A stretch of 58,591 bases of DNA from an uncultured Eubacteriales bacterium (lineage in GTDB: Bacteria > Bacillota > Clostridia > Oscillospirales > Oscillospiraceae). The stretch covers positions 1 to 58,591 of the forward strand of contig UROF01000014.1 in NCBI GenBank assembly GCA_900549475.1, given 5' to 3'. Under the pieces are notes generated by a model that was not told the DNA's origin, made no database searches, and was given only the letters and a program-made list of their open reading frames with translations. This document shows, in pieces, positions 24,995 through 32,793 of this stretch (position 1 is its first letter; each line of letters starts with the position of its first letter). Position numbers and translations under genes: made by a program.

Positions 24995-25036
24995 AACAGC
25001 CGGGAGACGGAATCTCTTATCCGTCTCCCGGCTGTT
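24995..25036. terminator. Bidirectional terminator
   Basis: A 17-bp perfect stem (AACAGCCGGGAGACGGA with its complement) and 8-base loop, TTTGGTTT on the right and A-rich on the left. It ends the germination gene and the convergent GDPD operon. Confidence 0.82.
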
Positions 25037-25054
25037 TGGTTTCTCTCTCCCCAA

Positions 25055-25894
25055 TCAGGGCACGAAGCCCTCAAAAATCACAGTAACACCCTCCGCTTCC
25101 AGGGCCTCCAGATCCGAGGGGTCCCGGACGGTCCAGGCCACTTCGTGGACGCCATACAGCTTCTTCATCAGCTTGAGGCTGGGGCAGTTCCGGTCTGTGT
25201 AGTGGTAGGCGATAAAATCCGGCCGGGTCAGGGAAGTGGAGAGAAGATAGGTCATCACCACCGACGACGGCCAGGAGAGAAGTCCCGTCTCACTGCCCCG
25301 GAAGAAATTCTGGGAAAGCTGGCCCCGCAGCACTTCAGGATAGCGTTTCTCCAGCCGCAGCAGCACCGCAGGATGGAAGGATTCGATGCAGTACACGCCC
25401 CGATAGTCCGCCAGGACCTCCATTACCCGGTCCGTCAGATCGTTGGCGTTTCCCTTCTCCGCTTTCAGCTCAATAATGAGCGGCGCTTTCCCCTCAAAAA
25501 CGGCCAGGACCTCCTCCAGCAGAGGAATGATCTCCGCCGTTCCCTGAAGAGGATATTCTCCCAGGTCTCCCGCCGTCAGGTCCTCTATCAGCGCTTTCTT
25601 CCCGCATACCCGGGTGAGATCGCTGTCATGGACTACCGCCAGATTCCCGTCAGCCATCAGGTGGACATCCAGCTCCGCACCGAAGCCATGCTCCACCGCC
25701 AGACGGAAGGCCGCCATGGAATTTTCCGGTATACCCGCCCCGGCATCGTGAAGGCCCCGGTGGGCATAGCGTACCCCCTGAAGCTTCTCCCAGCCCGGTT
25801 GGTTCCGCCGGGGCCGCAGCATCGCGCACCAGCCGGCGGCAGCGGCAGCACCTACTGCCACAGCGCCCACCACGCCCCGTGGAATCTTCTTCAT
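25055..25894 (-). CDS. Glycerophosphodiester phosphodiesterase, membrane-anchored
   Basis: A 279-residue enzyme hydrolysing glycerophosphodiesters to glycerol-3-phosphate and an alcohol. An N-terminal hydrophobic anchor (about 7-27) precedes the GDPD barrel: YAHRGLHD (catalytic His, about 43-50), PENS, AELDVHLMADGNLAVVHDSDL (metal-binding Glu/Asp and second His, split here by the anchor-proximal strand), IELKAE and the C-terminal TVRDPSDLEAL. All catalytic residues are present. It is the last gene of a four-gene operon; the gap from the MFS gene is 17 bases, with AAGGAAGG before the ATG. Confidence 0.92.
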   Translation of the reverse strand: MKKIPRGVVGAVAVGAAAAAGWCAMLRPRRNQPGWEKLQGVRYAHRGLHDAGAGIPENSMAAFRLAVEHGFGAELDVHLMADGNLAVVHDSDLTRVCGKKALIEDLTAGDLGEYPLQGTAEIIPLLEEVLAVFEGKAPLIIELKAEKGNANDLTDRVMEVLADYRGVYCIESFHPAVLLRLEKRYPEVLRGQLSQNFFRGSETGLLSWPSSVVMTYLLSTSLTRPDFIAYHYTDRNCPSLKLMKKLYGVHEVAWTVRDPSDLEALEAEGVTVIFEGFVP

Positions 25895-25911
25895 CTCGTA
25901 TCCTTCCTTTC

Positions 25912-27246
25912 TCAGTCGTCCATATCCTCAAAAGCCTCCAGTCCCCGCTTGGCCGCGGCCTTGCAGTCACCGTGGCGGACAAAGCACATGGTGATGAAGC
26001 TCAGTGCCACGAAGAAGGCTGCATAGGGGAAGAGGATAAAGTATCCGATCTGCCGCATGAGGGTACCTGCCACCACCGGAGTGATGACCTGGGCCAGCAT
26101 GGAGGCGGTATAGTAATAGCCGGTAAATTTGCCCACATCACTGCCCTTGCACATCTCCACCACCATGGGCAGGGAGTTGACATTGATGGCGGCCCAGGCC
26201 AGTCCCACCAGCACGAACACCACATACATGATGGCATTGATCTCCCGGTACATGGTCGTCAGGAAATAGCCGGCCATAAAGCAGGCAGCCAGCAGGATGG
26301 CCCCTGCCTGGATGGTCTTTTTCCGGCCTACCCGGGAAGCCACCTCGCCTACAGGGATGTAGGAGACGATGGCGCCGCCGGTAGCTACCAGCAGGCAGGT
26401 GGAGGCCCCGCCCAGGCCCTCTCCCATGACCTGGCTGACATAGGTGGTAAACCAGGTGGTGACACCGTTATAGCCGATGAACCAAAGGGCAATGGAGGCC
26501 AGAATGAACCCCAGGCTCCGCTTCACGGGAGCGGGCAGCACCTCGTGGCCGCTGCCGTCATCCTGGGCCAGGTTCAGCTCCGGATGGGCCGCCTCATAGG
26601 CCTGGTTTTCCGCATAGAGCTTGGGTTCCCGGATGGTGAAATACATCACTGCTACCGCTGCCACCATGATGACACTGACCACCAGGAACAAAGGCTGGTA
26701 GTTCACATGGCTGAGCCCCTCCACCTTGCTGTTGGGATAGAGCACTGCCGCGATGGCCAGATAGATCATGCCGCCTACGGCACCCATGAGGTTGATAATG
26801 GCATTGGCTTTGCTGCGCAGGGGCTTGGGGGTCACATCGGGCATCAGGGCCACTGCCGGAGAACGATAGGTCCCCATAGCGATCAGCAAAAGGCCCAGCA
26901 CCACCACAAATGCCCCCAGGGCCAGGGTATCCCCTACCGCCGCATATCGGTTATCCAGCAGAGGCAGCAGGTTCATCAGCACCACTGCCGCCGCCGTGCC
27001 CCCCAGAATGAAGGGGGTGCGCCGGCCCAAGCGGGTGGTCAGTCTGTCTGACAGCCCGCCGAAGAAGGGCAGCAGGAACAGAGCCAGGATATTGTCGGCG
27101 GCCATAATGGCGCCGGACACGGACTCGTTCATGTGGAAGGTGTTGGTGAGGATCAGGGGCACCACGTTGTCGTACATCTGCCAGAAAGCACAGATGGACA
27201 GAAAGGCCAGGCCTACCAGGACCGTCCGCTTGTTATTCAGCTTCAT
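25912..27246 (-). CDS. MFS transporter of the SLC45/sucrose-transporter type
   Basis: A 444-residue, 12-helix secondary transporter. NTFHMNESVSGAIMAADNI, the GGLSDRLTTRLGRRTPFIL loop after helix 2, and the second-half segment INVNSLPMVVEMC...GKFTGYYYTASMLAQ resemble the bacterial SLC45-like sugar-proton symporters. Likely a sugar or glycoside carrier, substrate not determinable. The downstream GDPD and upstream methyltransferase suggest co-expression. GGGAG lies about 9 bases before the ATG. Confidence 0.88.
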   Translation of the reverse strand: MKLNNKRTVLVGLAFLSICAFWQMYDNVVPLILTNTFHMNESVSGAIMAADNILALFLLPFFGGLSDRLTTRLGRRTPFILGGTAAAVVLMNLLPLLDNRYAAVGDTLALGAFVVVLGLLLIAMGTYRSPAVALMPDVTPKPLRSKANAIINLMGAVGGMIYLAIAAVLYPNSKVEGLSHVNYQPLFLVVSVIMVAAVAVMYFTIREPKLYAENQAYEAAHPELNLAQDDGSGHEVLPAPVKRSLGFILASIALWFIGYNGVTTWFTTYVSQVMGEGLGGASTCLLVATGGAIVSYIPVGEVASRVGRKKTIQAGAILLAACFMAGYFLTTMYREINAIMYVVFVLVGLAWAAINVNSLPMVVEMCKGSDVGKFTGYYYTASMLAQVITPVVAGTLMRQIGYFILFPYAAFFVALSFITMCFVRHGDCKAAAKRGLEAFEDMDD

Positions 27247-27271
27247 ATGTTTTCTCCCTCGTCATTTTCTG

Positions 27272-28087
27272 TTACGGCAGCTTCCTGCCGATATACATGG
27301 CGTGCTCAGAATAGGACAGCAGCTCCGGCACCTCCAGATACCGCCGGGCCACCGTGAGCCAAGCCTGAAACTCCTCCGGGCTCCGGGACAGGATCTCCCG
27401 GTAGTTGGGGGCCAGGATGCCCTCTTGGCCAAAGAGGTGCCGCTTCTCCAGGGGGAAGCGCTCCATAAAGGGCAGGATGTTGCGCTGGTGGTAGAAGTAG
27501 ACTTCCGTAAACCCGGGACCGCAGTAGTCCTCTCCCCGATCCACTGCCTCCACCAGTTTCATGGCCAAGGGATTTTTCAGATCCTCCACTACATAGCCCT
27601 CGTTCTGCAGGTCGTAGATGATCCCGGCAAAGGTCAGGATGAAGGACACATACAGCATCCCGCCGGGCTTCAGGTGCCGCAGCGCCACTTCCACCGCCCG
27701 GACGCGGTCCTCCTCCCGCTGGAGGTGGTACAGAGGCCCCATCAAAAACACATGGTCAAACTGCCCCAGATCCAGCCGTTCCAGCTCCAGGCAGTCACAC
27801 ACGTGGGTCTCTATCGCCACCCCGGCCTCCGCCGTTTTTTCCCGGGCCAGGGCCACATTGCCGCTGGAGAGCTCCGCCAGCACTACCCGGCAGCCCATTT
27901 TGGCATAGTGGATGCTGTAGCGCCCCGGGCCGCCGCCGATGTCCAGTACGCTGTCCCCGGGACGGATATACCGCTCCATCATCCCCGTGGTGAAGATGAA
28001 CTCAAAGGGGTGCTTCTCCAGGCGGTCCCACTCCAGCTGTGCATTTTCGTCGTAATAGCCCCGGACGGCGTCAACGGTGCTGTCCAT
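27272..28087 (-). CDS. Class I SAM-dependent methyltransferase
   Basis: A 271-residue methyltransferase. The SAM-binding motif I is SVLDIGGGPGRYSIHYA (about 46-62), followed by acidic VVLAELSSGNVALA (motif II) and FDHVFLMGPLYHLQREEDR (motif IV, about 112-130). Target unknown; small-molecule or tRNA-independent substrate is likely given no extra domains. I start at ATG 28087 because GGAGGAGGG is 6 bases upstream; this start overlaps the end of the upstream HAD gene by 17 bases, implying translational coupling. Confidence 0.9.
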   Translation of the reverse strand: MDSTVDAVRGYYDENAQLEWDRLEKHPFEFIFTTGMMERYIRPGDSVLDIGGGPGRYSIHYAKMGCRVVLAELSSGNVALAREKTAEAGVAIETHVCDCLELERLDLGQFDHVFLMGPLYHLQREEDRVRAVEVALRHLKPGGMLYVSFILTFAGIIYDLQNEGYVVEDLKNPLAMKLVEAVDRGEDYCGPGFTEVYFYHQRNILPFMERFPLEKRHLFGQEGILAPNYREILSRSPEEFQAWLTVARRYLEVPELLSYSEHAMYIGRKLP

Positions 28088-28889
28088 GGTTTCCCTCCTC
28101 CCGCAGCGCCCGGTGCAGGGCGGCAATGTCGTCAAATACCCAGGTGGGCTTCACCTGGCTTGCCTCCAGGTCGGCGAGAGTACCCTCCCCGGAGAGGACG
28201 AAGGCGGAATCCACACCGGCGTTCACACCGCAGGCGATGTCGGTATACAGCCGGTCTCCCACCACCAGAGCCGCCTCCGGCGGGAGGCCTGTACGGCGCA
28301 AAGCCAGATCCACCATGGCCCGCTGGGGCTTTCCGATGACCCGCGGCCGCCGTTTTGTGGCCCGGTACAGCATCTCGCAGACGCTGCCGCAGTCCGGCAC
28401 GGAACCATACCAGGTGGGGCAGACCCAGTCGGGGTTGGTGGCGATAAAGTCCACCCCCCGGTTCAGGAGGATGCAGGCATCCTCCAGCTTCTGAAAGGTC
28501 AGCTCCGTATCAAAACCGATGAGGAGACAGTCGATGTCCTCCTCCAGGCGGTCCGTCACGGAGACCCCCGCCTCCCGAAGCTGGGCCCGGAAGCTCTCGG
28601 TACCGAAGACGTAGCACAGCTTTCGCTTCGGCCCCGCCTGCAGGTCGGCAATCAGGGCATCCACGCTGGTAAGAAAGTCCGTTTTCACCGCTCCGATGCC
28701 CAGCCGCTCCAGCTTTTCCACATAGGCCTGGGCGGATCGGGAGGAGTTATTGGTAAGAAAGAGGTAGGTCCCTCCTGTCTCCCGCACCCAGCGGAGAAAG
28801 GGGATGGTCCCCGGAAACAGGTCGTTATCCAGGTAGATGGTGCCGTCCATATCCAGCAGGAACAGCCGTTTCTCCTTCAGTTCTGCCAC
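28071..28889 (-). CDS. HAD-IIA family hydrolase (NagD-like sugar phosphatase)
   Basis: A 272-residue phosphatase. FLLDMDGTIYLDNDLFPG (about 10-27) is the HAD motif I with the IIA signature, FLTNNSSRSAQAY (about 44-56) is motif II, the cap lies between about 80 and 170, IGKPQRAM gives the motif III lysine, and VVGDRLYTDIACGVNAG motif IV. Likely dephosphorylates sugar phosphates or nucleotides. The GTG at 28889 has AAGGAG about 9 bases upstream and gives the normal family start. It heads a four-gene operon with its own promoter. Confidence 0.92.
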   Translation of the reverse strand: MAELKEKRLFLLDMDGTIYLDNDLFPGTIPFLRWVRETGGTYLFLTNNSSRSAQAYVEKLERLGIGAVKTDFLTSVDALIADLQAGPKRKLCYVFGTESFRAQLREAGVSVTDRLEEDIDCLLIGFDTELTFQKLEDACILLNRGVDFIATNPDWVCPTWYGSVPDCGSVCEMLYRATKRRPRVIGKPQRAMVDLALRRTGLPPEAALVVGDRLYTDIACGVNAGVDSAFVLSGEGTLADLEASQVKPTWVFDDIAALHRALREEGNHGQHR

Positions 28890-28931
28890 AGCATCCTCTC
28901 CTTTCCCGGGCATACGCCGCCAGTTTTCCCC

Positions 28932-28960
28932 AGTGTACCATAGGGCGGTCCCTTTGTCCA
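28932..28960 (-). promoter_or_regulatory. Promoter of the HAD-methyltransferase-MFS-GDPD operon
   Basis: On the minus strand TGGACA (28960-28955), 17-base spacer, TACACT (28937-28932), about 43 bases before the GTG start. Confidence 0.7.
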
Positions 28961-29011
28961 CGGCCCCATTGTAAAATCCCCGTGAAGAGGCAGTAAGTGC
29001 TGTGAAAAAGG

Positions 29012-29044
29012 AAAAAGCGCGCCGTAACACACGACGCGCTTTTT
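29012..29044 (-). terminator. Terminator of the cysK-fprA-unknown operon
   Basis: AAAAAGCGCG pairs with CGCGCTTTTT, with an inner CGT/ACG pairing, leaving a minus-strand U-run. About 70 bases after the last stop codon of the operon. Confidence 0.78.
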
Positions 29045-29112
29045 CATCTGTTGTTCTGTATGGCGGCAGGTCACTTCTCGCCGGAGCTTTCCTGTCGGCC
29101 TTTTGGGTTCTG

Positions 29113-29556
29113 TCAGCTCTCGTCTCCGACCTCACGCTCGGAGTTCTCTCCGATCATCCGCAGGCAGTCCGCCTCCGGGTAGCCCAACAGGGCTCCGAAC
29201 CGGCAGGCCAGACGGCGGCGGGGCTCTCCCCGGTACTGTCCGGCAGCCTGGAGAGCCGCCTTCTCCGCCTTCAGGTCCTCATAGGTCCGACGGACCGTCT
29301 CATCCCGGTAAAAGATGATGTTGTACTTTCCCCGGTTGGCGGAGAGGGGAAAGAGGTCCGTGAGGAGCATGGCATCCTCAGGAAAATACTTCGTGCCGTA
29401 TTTCCCGCAGATCTCCTGACAGAAGGGGAGATAGCTGTCCCGCTCCGCCGGGGTATCACAGGGGTGAGCCAGAGCCATGGGCTTGAGGCCCGCACGGACC
29501 ATCTCATTGAAGCAGTCGATGACCCCGCAGCGGTAGGAAAAGTGGTCCAGTTTCAC
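29113..29556 (-). CDS. Conserved-looking protein of unknown function (147 aa), fprA-linked
   Basis: A 147-residue soluble protein with a GTG start preceded by GGGAGG. Features: VIDCFNEMVRAGLKPMALAHP near the N-terminus, several Cys and Tyr residues (YRCGVIDC, PFCQEICGKYG), an NIIFYRD strand near 78-84, then a helical C-terminal half ending REVGDES. No transmembrane segment. I do not recognise a family. It lies 24 bases after the flavodiiron gene and 3' of cysK in one unit, so a link to oxygen or sulfur stress is possible but only inferred. Confidence 0.72.
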   Translation of the reverse strand: MKLDHFSYRCGVIDCFNEMVRAGLKPMALAHPCDTPAERDSYLPFCQEICGKYGTKYFPEDAMLLTDLFPLSANRGKYNIIFYRDETVRRTYEDLKAEKAALQAAGQYRGEPRRRLACRFGALLGYPEADCLRMIGENSEREVGDES

Positions 29557-29580
29557 AGTCTGGTCCTCCCTTATCCCAGA

Positions 29581-30741
29581 TTACTTGCTGAGAAGCTCGT
29601 CGGCCAGGGCCTCGAGACCCGCCTTGTCGGCCTCCTTCACCGCGCCGCAGAGGCTGTAATACTTCTCGCAGAGGGTGATGTCCTTCATGGCCTGGAAGGC
29701 GGCGGTCATGATCTTTCCGGCGGCAGGAGCCCAGGAGCCGTTCTCCACCAGGGCCACCGTCCGGCAGCGGTAGGTCTTGTCCCGCAGGTGGCTGAGGAAG
29801 TGCTCCATGGCGGGGAAGATGCCGCCGTCGTAGGTGGAAGCCATGGCCACCATCCGCCGGCAGCGGAAGGCATCCTCCACGGCCAGGGACTGGTCCTCCC
29901 GGCAGAGGTCGCGGACCGTCACCTTGGCGCCCTTCTCTGTCAGGATCTCTGCCATGAGCTTGGCAGCCCGGGCGGTGTTGCCGTGGATGGAGGCGTAGGC
30001 CACCAGCACGCCGTCCTCGTCCTCCACCTGCCAGCGGCTCCAGAGATCATAGTAGGTGATATATTTCCCCAGATCCTCCGTCAGCACCGGACCGTGGAGA
30101 GGGCAGATCCGCTGGATATCCAGGGAGGCTGCCTTCTTCAGCAGGGCCTGGACCTGAGCGCCATACTTGCCCACGATGTTGTAGTAGTAGCGCCGGGCCT
30201 CCTCCAGCCAGGGCCGCTGACGGCACAGGGCTCCGAAGGTACCAAAGCCATCCGCGGAGAAAAGGGTCTTTTCCGCGGACTCATAGCTCACCATCACCTC
30301 CGGCCAGTGGACCATGGGGGCCATAACGAAGGTGAGAGTATGCTGTCCCAGGGAGAGGGTGCTGCCCTCGGCCATGGCCTGGGTGGGATTGGTGCAGGTA
30401 AAGTACTTGCCCAGCATGGTCAGAGCCTTGGCGCTGGCCACCAGGGTCATCTCCGGGTACTTCTCCGCCAGAAGGCCGATGCTGCCGGCGTGGTCCGGCT
30501 CCAGGTGGTGGATCACCAGGTAGTCCGGGCGGCGGCCGGCCAGGACCTTCTCCAGGTTGGCCATCCACTCGTCAGCAAAACGGCGGTCCACAGTGTCCAT
30601 CACCGCCACCTTCTCATCCAGGATCACATAGGCGTTGTAGGACACACCGTTTGGCACGGGGTACTGACTCTCAAACAGGTCAATGGCGGTGTCATCCACC
30701 CCCACATAACGGATCGCGTCGGAAATCATCACATCACTCAT
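29581..30741 (-). CDS. fprA: FprA-type flavodiiron protein (O2/NO reductase)
   Basis: A 386-residue A-type flavoprotein that reduces O2 to water or NO to N2O, protecting anaerobes. The N-terminal metallo-beta-lactamase-like domain has the diiron ligands H79-x-E81-x-D83-H84 (HLEPDHAGS), a later VHWPE His, SADGFG Asp, and CPLHGP His; the C-terminal flavodoxin domain begins at about 250 with AYASIHGNTARAAKLMAEIL, the FMN loop. All ligand motifs are intact. It follows cysK by 33 bases in the same operon. Electrons probably come from rubredoxin or ferredoxin elsewhere. Confidence 0.96.
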   Translation of the reverse strand: MSDVMISDAIRYVGVDDTAIDLFESQYPVPNGVSYNAYVILDEKVAVMDTVDRRFADEWMANLEKVLAGRRPDYLVIHHLEPDHAGSIGLLAEKYPEMTLVASAKALTMLGKYFTCTNPTQAMAEGSTLSLGQHTLTFVMAPMVHWPEVMVSYESAEKTLFSADGFGTFGALCRQRPWLEEARRYYYNIVGKYGAQVQALLKKAASLDIQRICPLHGPVLTEDLGKYITYYDLWSRWQVEDEDGVLVAYASIHGNTARAAKLMAEILTEKGAKVTVRDLCREDQSLAVEDAFRCRRMVAMASTYDGGIFPAMEHFLSHLRDKTYRCRTVALVENGSWAPAAGKIMTAAFQAMKDITLCEKYYSLCGAVKEADKAGLEALADELLSK

Positions 30742-30774
30742 GGTTCTCGTCCTCTCTTTCGTATCACCAGGCGC

Positions 30775-31701
30775 TCAGTCGAAAAGCGCCGTACTTAAAT
30801 ATCGCTCGCCGGTATCCGGCAGCAGGGCCACAATGGTCTTGCCCTGGTTTTCCGGCAGCAGGGCCAGTTTCTCCGCTGCCGCCAGAGCCGCACCGGAGGA
30901 GATGCCCACCAGTACGCCCTCCGTCCGGGCGATCTCCCGGGCCAGAGCCAGGGATTCCTCGGTGGTCACTGTCAGGACCTGGTCCACCAGGTCCCGGTCA
31001 AAGTTGCCGGGGACAAAGTTGGCGCCGATGCCCTGGATACCGTGGGGCGCCGCCTTGCCGCCGGAGAGCACCGGGGATTCTGCCGGCTCCGCCGCCACGA
31101 TCTGCACGGTGGGCCGCTGCTCCTTCAGATAGCGGCCCACACCGGTGACGGTGCCGCCGCTGCCGACTCCGGCCACAAAGATATCCACCTTTCCCTCCGT
31201 GTCCCGCCAGATCTCCGGACCGGTGGAGGCGTAATGGGCGGCGGGGTTGGCGCTGTTGTCAAACTGACCGGCCAGCATACTGCCTGGGATCTCCCGAAGG
31301 ATCTCCTCCGCCCGGTCGATGGCCCCCTGCATGCCCTGGTCACCGGGGGTCAGCACGATTTCCGCACCGTAGGCCATAAGGAGCTTGCGCCGCTCCAGGC
31401 TCATGGTCTCCGGCATGGTGAGGATCACCCGGTAGCCCCGCACCGCCGCAATGGCCGCAAGACCGATACCGGTATTGCCGCTGGTGGGCTCTACGATGAC
31501 AGCGCCAGGGCGCAGCCGCCCCTCTTTCTCTGCCGCCTGGATCATCCCCAGGGCCGCCCGGTCCTTCACACTGCCCGCCGGGTTGAAATACTCCAGCTTG
31601 GCCAGCACCCGGGCCTGCCAGCCCCGCTTGGGACCCAGCCGTTCCAGCGCCAGCAAGGGCGTCCCGCCGATCATTTCCGTCATGTTGTGGTACAGCGCCA
31701 T
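30775..31701 (-). CDS. cysK: Cysteine synthase A (O-acetylserine sulfhydrylase)
   Basis: A 308-residue PLP enzyme forming cysteine from O-acetylserine and sulfide. The PLP lysine is K46 in NPAGSVKDRAA; EPTSGNTGIGLA (about 71-82) binds the substrate carboxylate; GSGGTVTGVGRY (about 175-186) is the phosphate-binding loop; GISSGAALA near 265 completes the fold. GAGGAGG is 8 bases before the ATG at 31701. First gene of the operon with fprA and an unknown protein, under a consensus promoter. Confidence 0.96.
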   Translation of the reverse strand: MALYHNMTEMIGGTPLLALERLGPKRGWQARVLAKLEYFNPAGSVKDRAALGMIQAAEKEGRLRPGAVIVEPTSGNTGIGLAAIAAVRGYRVILTMPETMSLERRKLLMAYGAEIVLTPGDQGMQGAIDRAEEILREIPGSMLAGQFDNSANPAAHYASTGPEIWRDTEGKVDIFVAGVGSGGTVTGVGRYLKEQRPTVQIVAAEPAESPVLSGGKAAPHGIQGIGANFVPGNFDRDLVDQVLTVTTEESLALAREIARTEGVLVGISSGAALAAAEKLALLPENQGKTIVALLPDTGERYLSTALFD

Positions 31702-31731
31702 CCTCTTCGCCTCCTCAAGATTTCGCACTAT

Positions 31732-31760
31732 ATTATAATGAATCCCGCCTCTGTATGCAA
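31732..31760 (-). promoter_or_regulatory. Promoter of the cysK operon
   Basis: On the minus strand TTGCAT (31760-31755), 17-base spacer, TATAAT (31737-31732), 31 bases from the ATG. The short leader leaves no room for a T-box or S-box. Confidence 0.8.
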
Positions 31761-31801
31761 GGGAAATATGGCCCGGTTTTTTAACATAAGGACGCTTTTT
31801 A

Positions 31802-31829
31802 TTGACTTTTTTCCCGGTTGCGGTATACT
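31802..31829 (+). promoter_or_regulatory. Promoter of the ZIP transporter gene
   Basis: TTGACT (31802-31807), 16-base spacer, TATACT (31824-31829), 34 bases before the start codon. Confidence 0.72.
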
Positions 31830-31862
31830 AATGTGTTGAGATTTTAGGATTGGAGATTTCCC

Positions 31863-32723
31863 ATGTACGAATATTTGACCATTTTTCTCATCACCGCCCT
31901 CACCGGCGTGGGCGGGCTGGCCCTGGGAGGCGGCTTTGCTGCCGCCATCCACAGCCCGTCGGAGCGCTCTGTCAGTCTCTTGCTGCGCTTCACCGCCGGG
32001 GTGATGTTCAGCGTAGTGTGCTTTGACCTCATTGCCGACGCTACCGAGGATGCCTCCATTTTCCCTGTCATCGCCTGGATCCTCATCGGCTACTTCTGCA
32101 CCTACCTCCTCAACTGCTGGATCGACAAGCAGGCCCACCACAGCCACAGCCACGGCGGCCACGACCACCACGGCCATCACGGCCACGACCATGACCATGA
32201 CCATCACGAGGCCCACGAGGACCACCTCGACCCCCATCAGGAGATGTGCGCCTGCGGCCACCACACCCTCCACACCGCGGGGCTGGTACTGGCGGCGGCA
32301 GTGGCCCTGCACAACATGCCGGTGGGTATGGCCATCGGCGCCACCTTTGCCGGAGCCGCCCAGGCTGCCAGCAGCGGCGGTATCCTGGCGGCCCTGATCA
32401 TCGGCCTGCACAACCTGCCGGAGGGCATGTCCATCGCGGCGCCTCTCCTCTCCAGCGGCTCCCGGCCCGTCGCCGCCATCGGCGTGGCCGCCGTCAGCGG
32501 TATCCCCACCATTGTGGGCGCCATGCTGGGTTACTCCCTGGGTACCATGAACCCCACCCTGCTGTGTATCTCCCTGAGCTTTGCCGCCGGCGCCATGCTG
32601 TACGTCATCTTCGGAGAGCTGCTGCCGGAATCCGAGCACCTGTGGCAGCACAAACTCTCGGGCCTTGCCACCATGCTGGGCCTCCTGCTGGGCCTTGCCC
32701 TTATTTTCGGACATCACCATTGA
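31863..32723 (+). CDS. ZIP-family divalent metal transporter with His-rich loop
   Basis: A 286-residue importer of Zn2+, Fe2+ or Mn2+. About eight hydrophobic segments; the metal-path helices carry HNMPVGMAIG (about 159-168) and HNLPEGMSIA (about 182-191), the ZIP signatures. Between helices 3 and 4 (about 91-130) lies a cytoplasmic loop very rich in His and Asp, followed by a CACGHHTLH patch, suggesting metal buffering or sensing. The start is preceded by GGAG 7 bases upstream. It converges on a CDF exporter gene. Confidence 0.92.
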   Translation: MYEYLTIFLITALTGVGGLALGGGFAAAIHSPSERSVSLLLRFTAGVMFSVVCFDLIADATEDASIFPVIAWILIGYFCTYLLNCWIDKQAHHSHSHGGHDHHGHHGHDHDHDHHEAHEDHLDPHQEMCACGHHTLHTAGLVLAAAVALHNMPVGMAIGATFAGAAQAASSGGILAALIIGLHNLPEGMSIAAPLLSSGSRPVAAIGVAAVSGIPTIVGAMLGYSLGTMNPTLLCISLSFAAGAMLYVIFGELLPESEHLWQHKLSGLATMLGLLLGLALIFGHHH

Positions 32724-32742
32724 TTCTGCCCGTCTGGACAGC

Positions 32743-32786
32743 AAAAGAACCGGCCTCCGGAGGAATTTCCGGAGGCCGGTTCTTTT
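32743..32786. terminator. Bidirectional terminator
   Basis: A 19-bp perfect stem (32743-32761 with 32768-32786), 6-base loop, A-run at left and T-run at right. Shared by the ZIP gene and the convergent CDF gene. Confidence 0.92.
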
Positions 32787-32793
32787 GTTATCT

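Noticed and set aside
31702..31731. T-box or S-box leader before cysK
   Set aside because: The promoter leaves a transcript leader of only about 25 bases, far too short.
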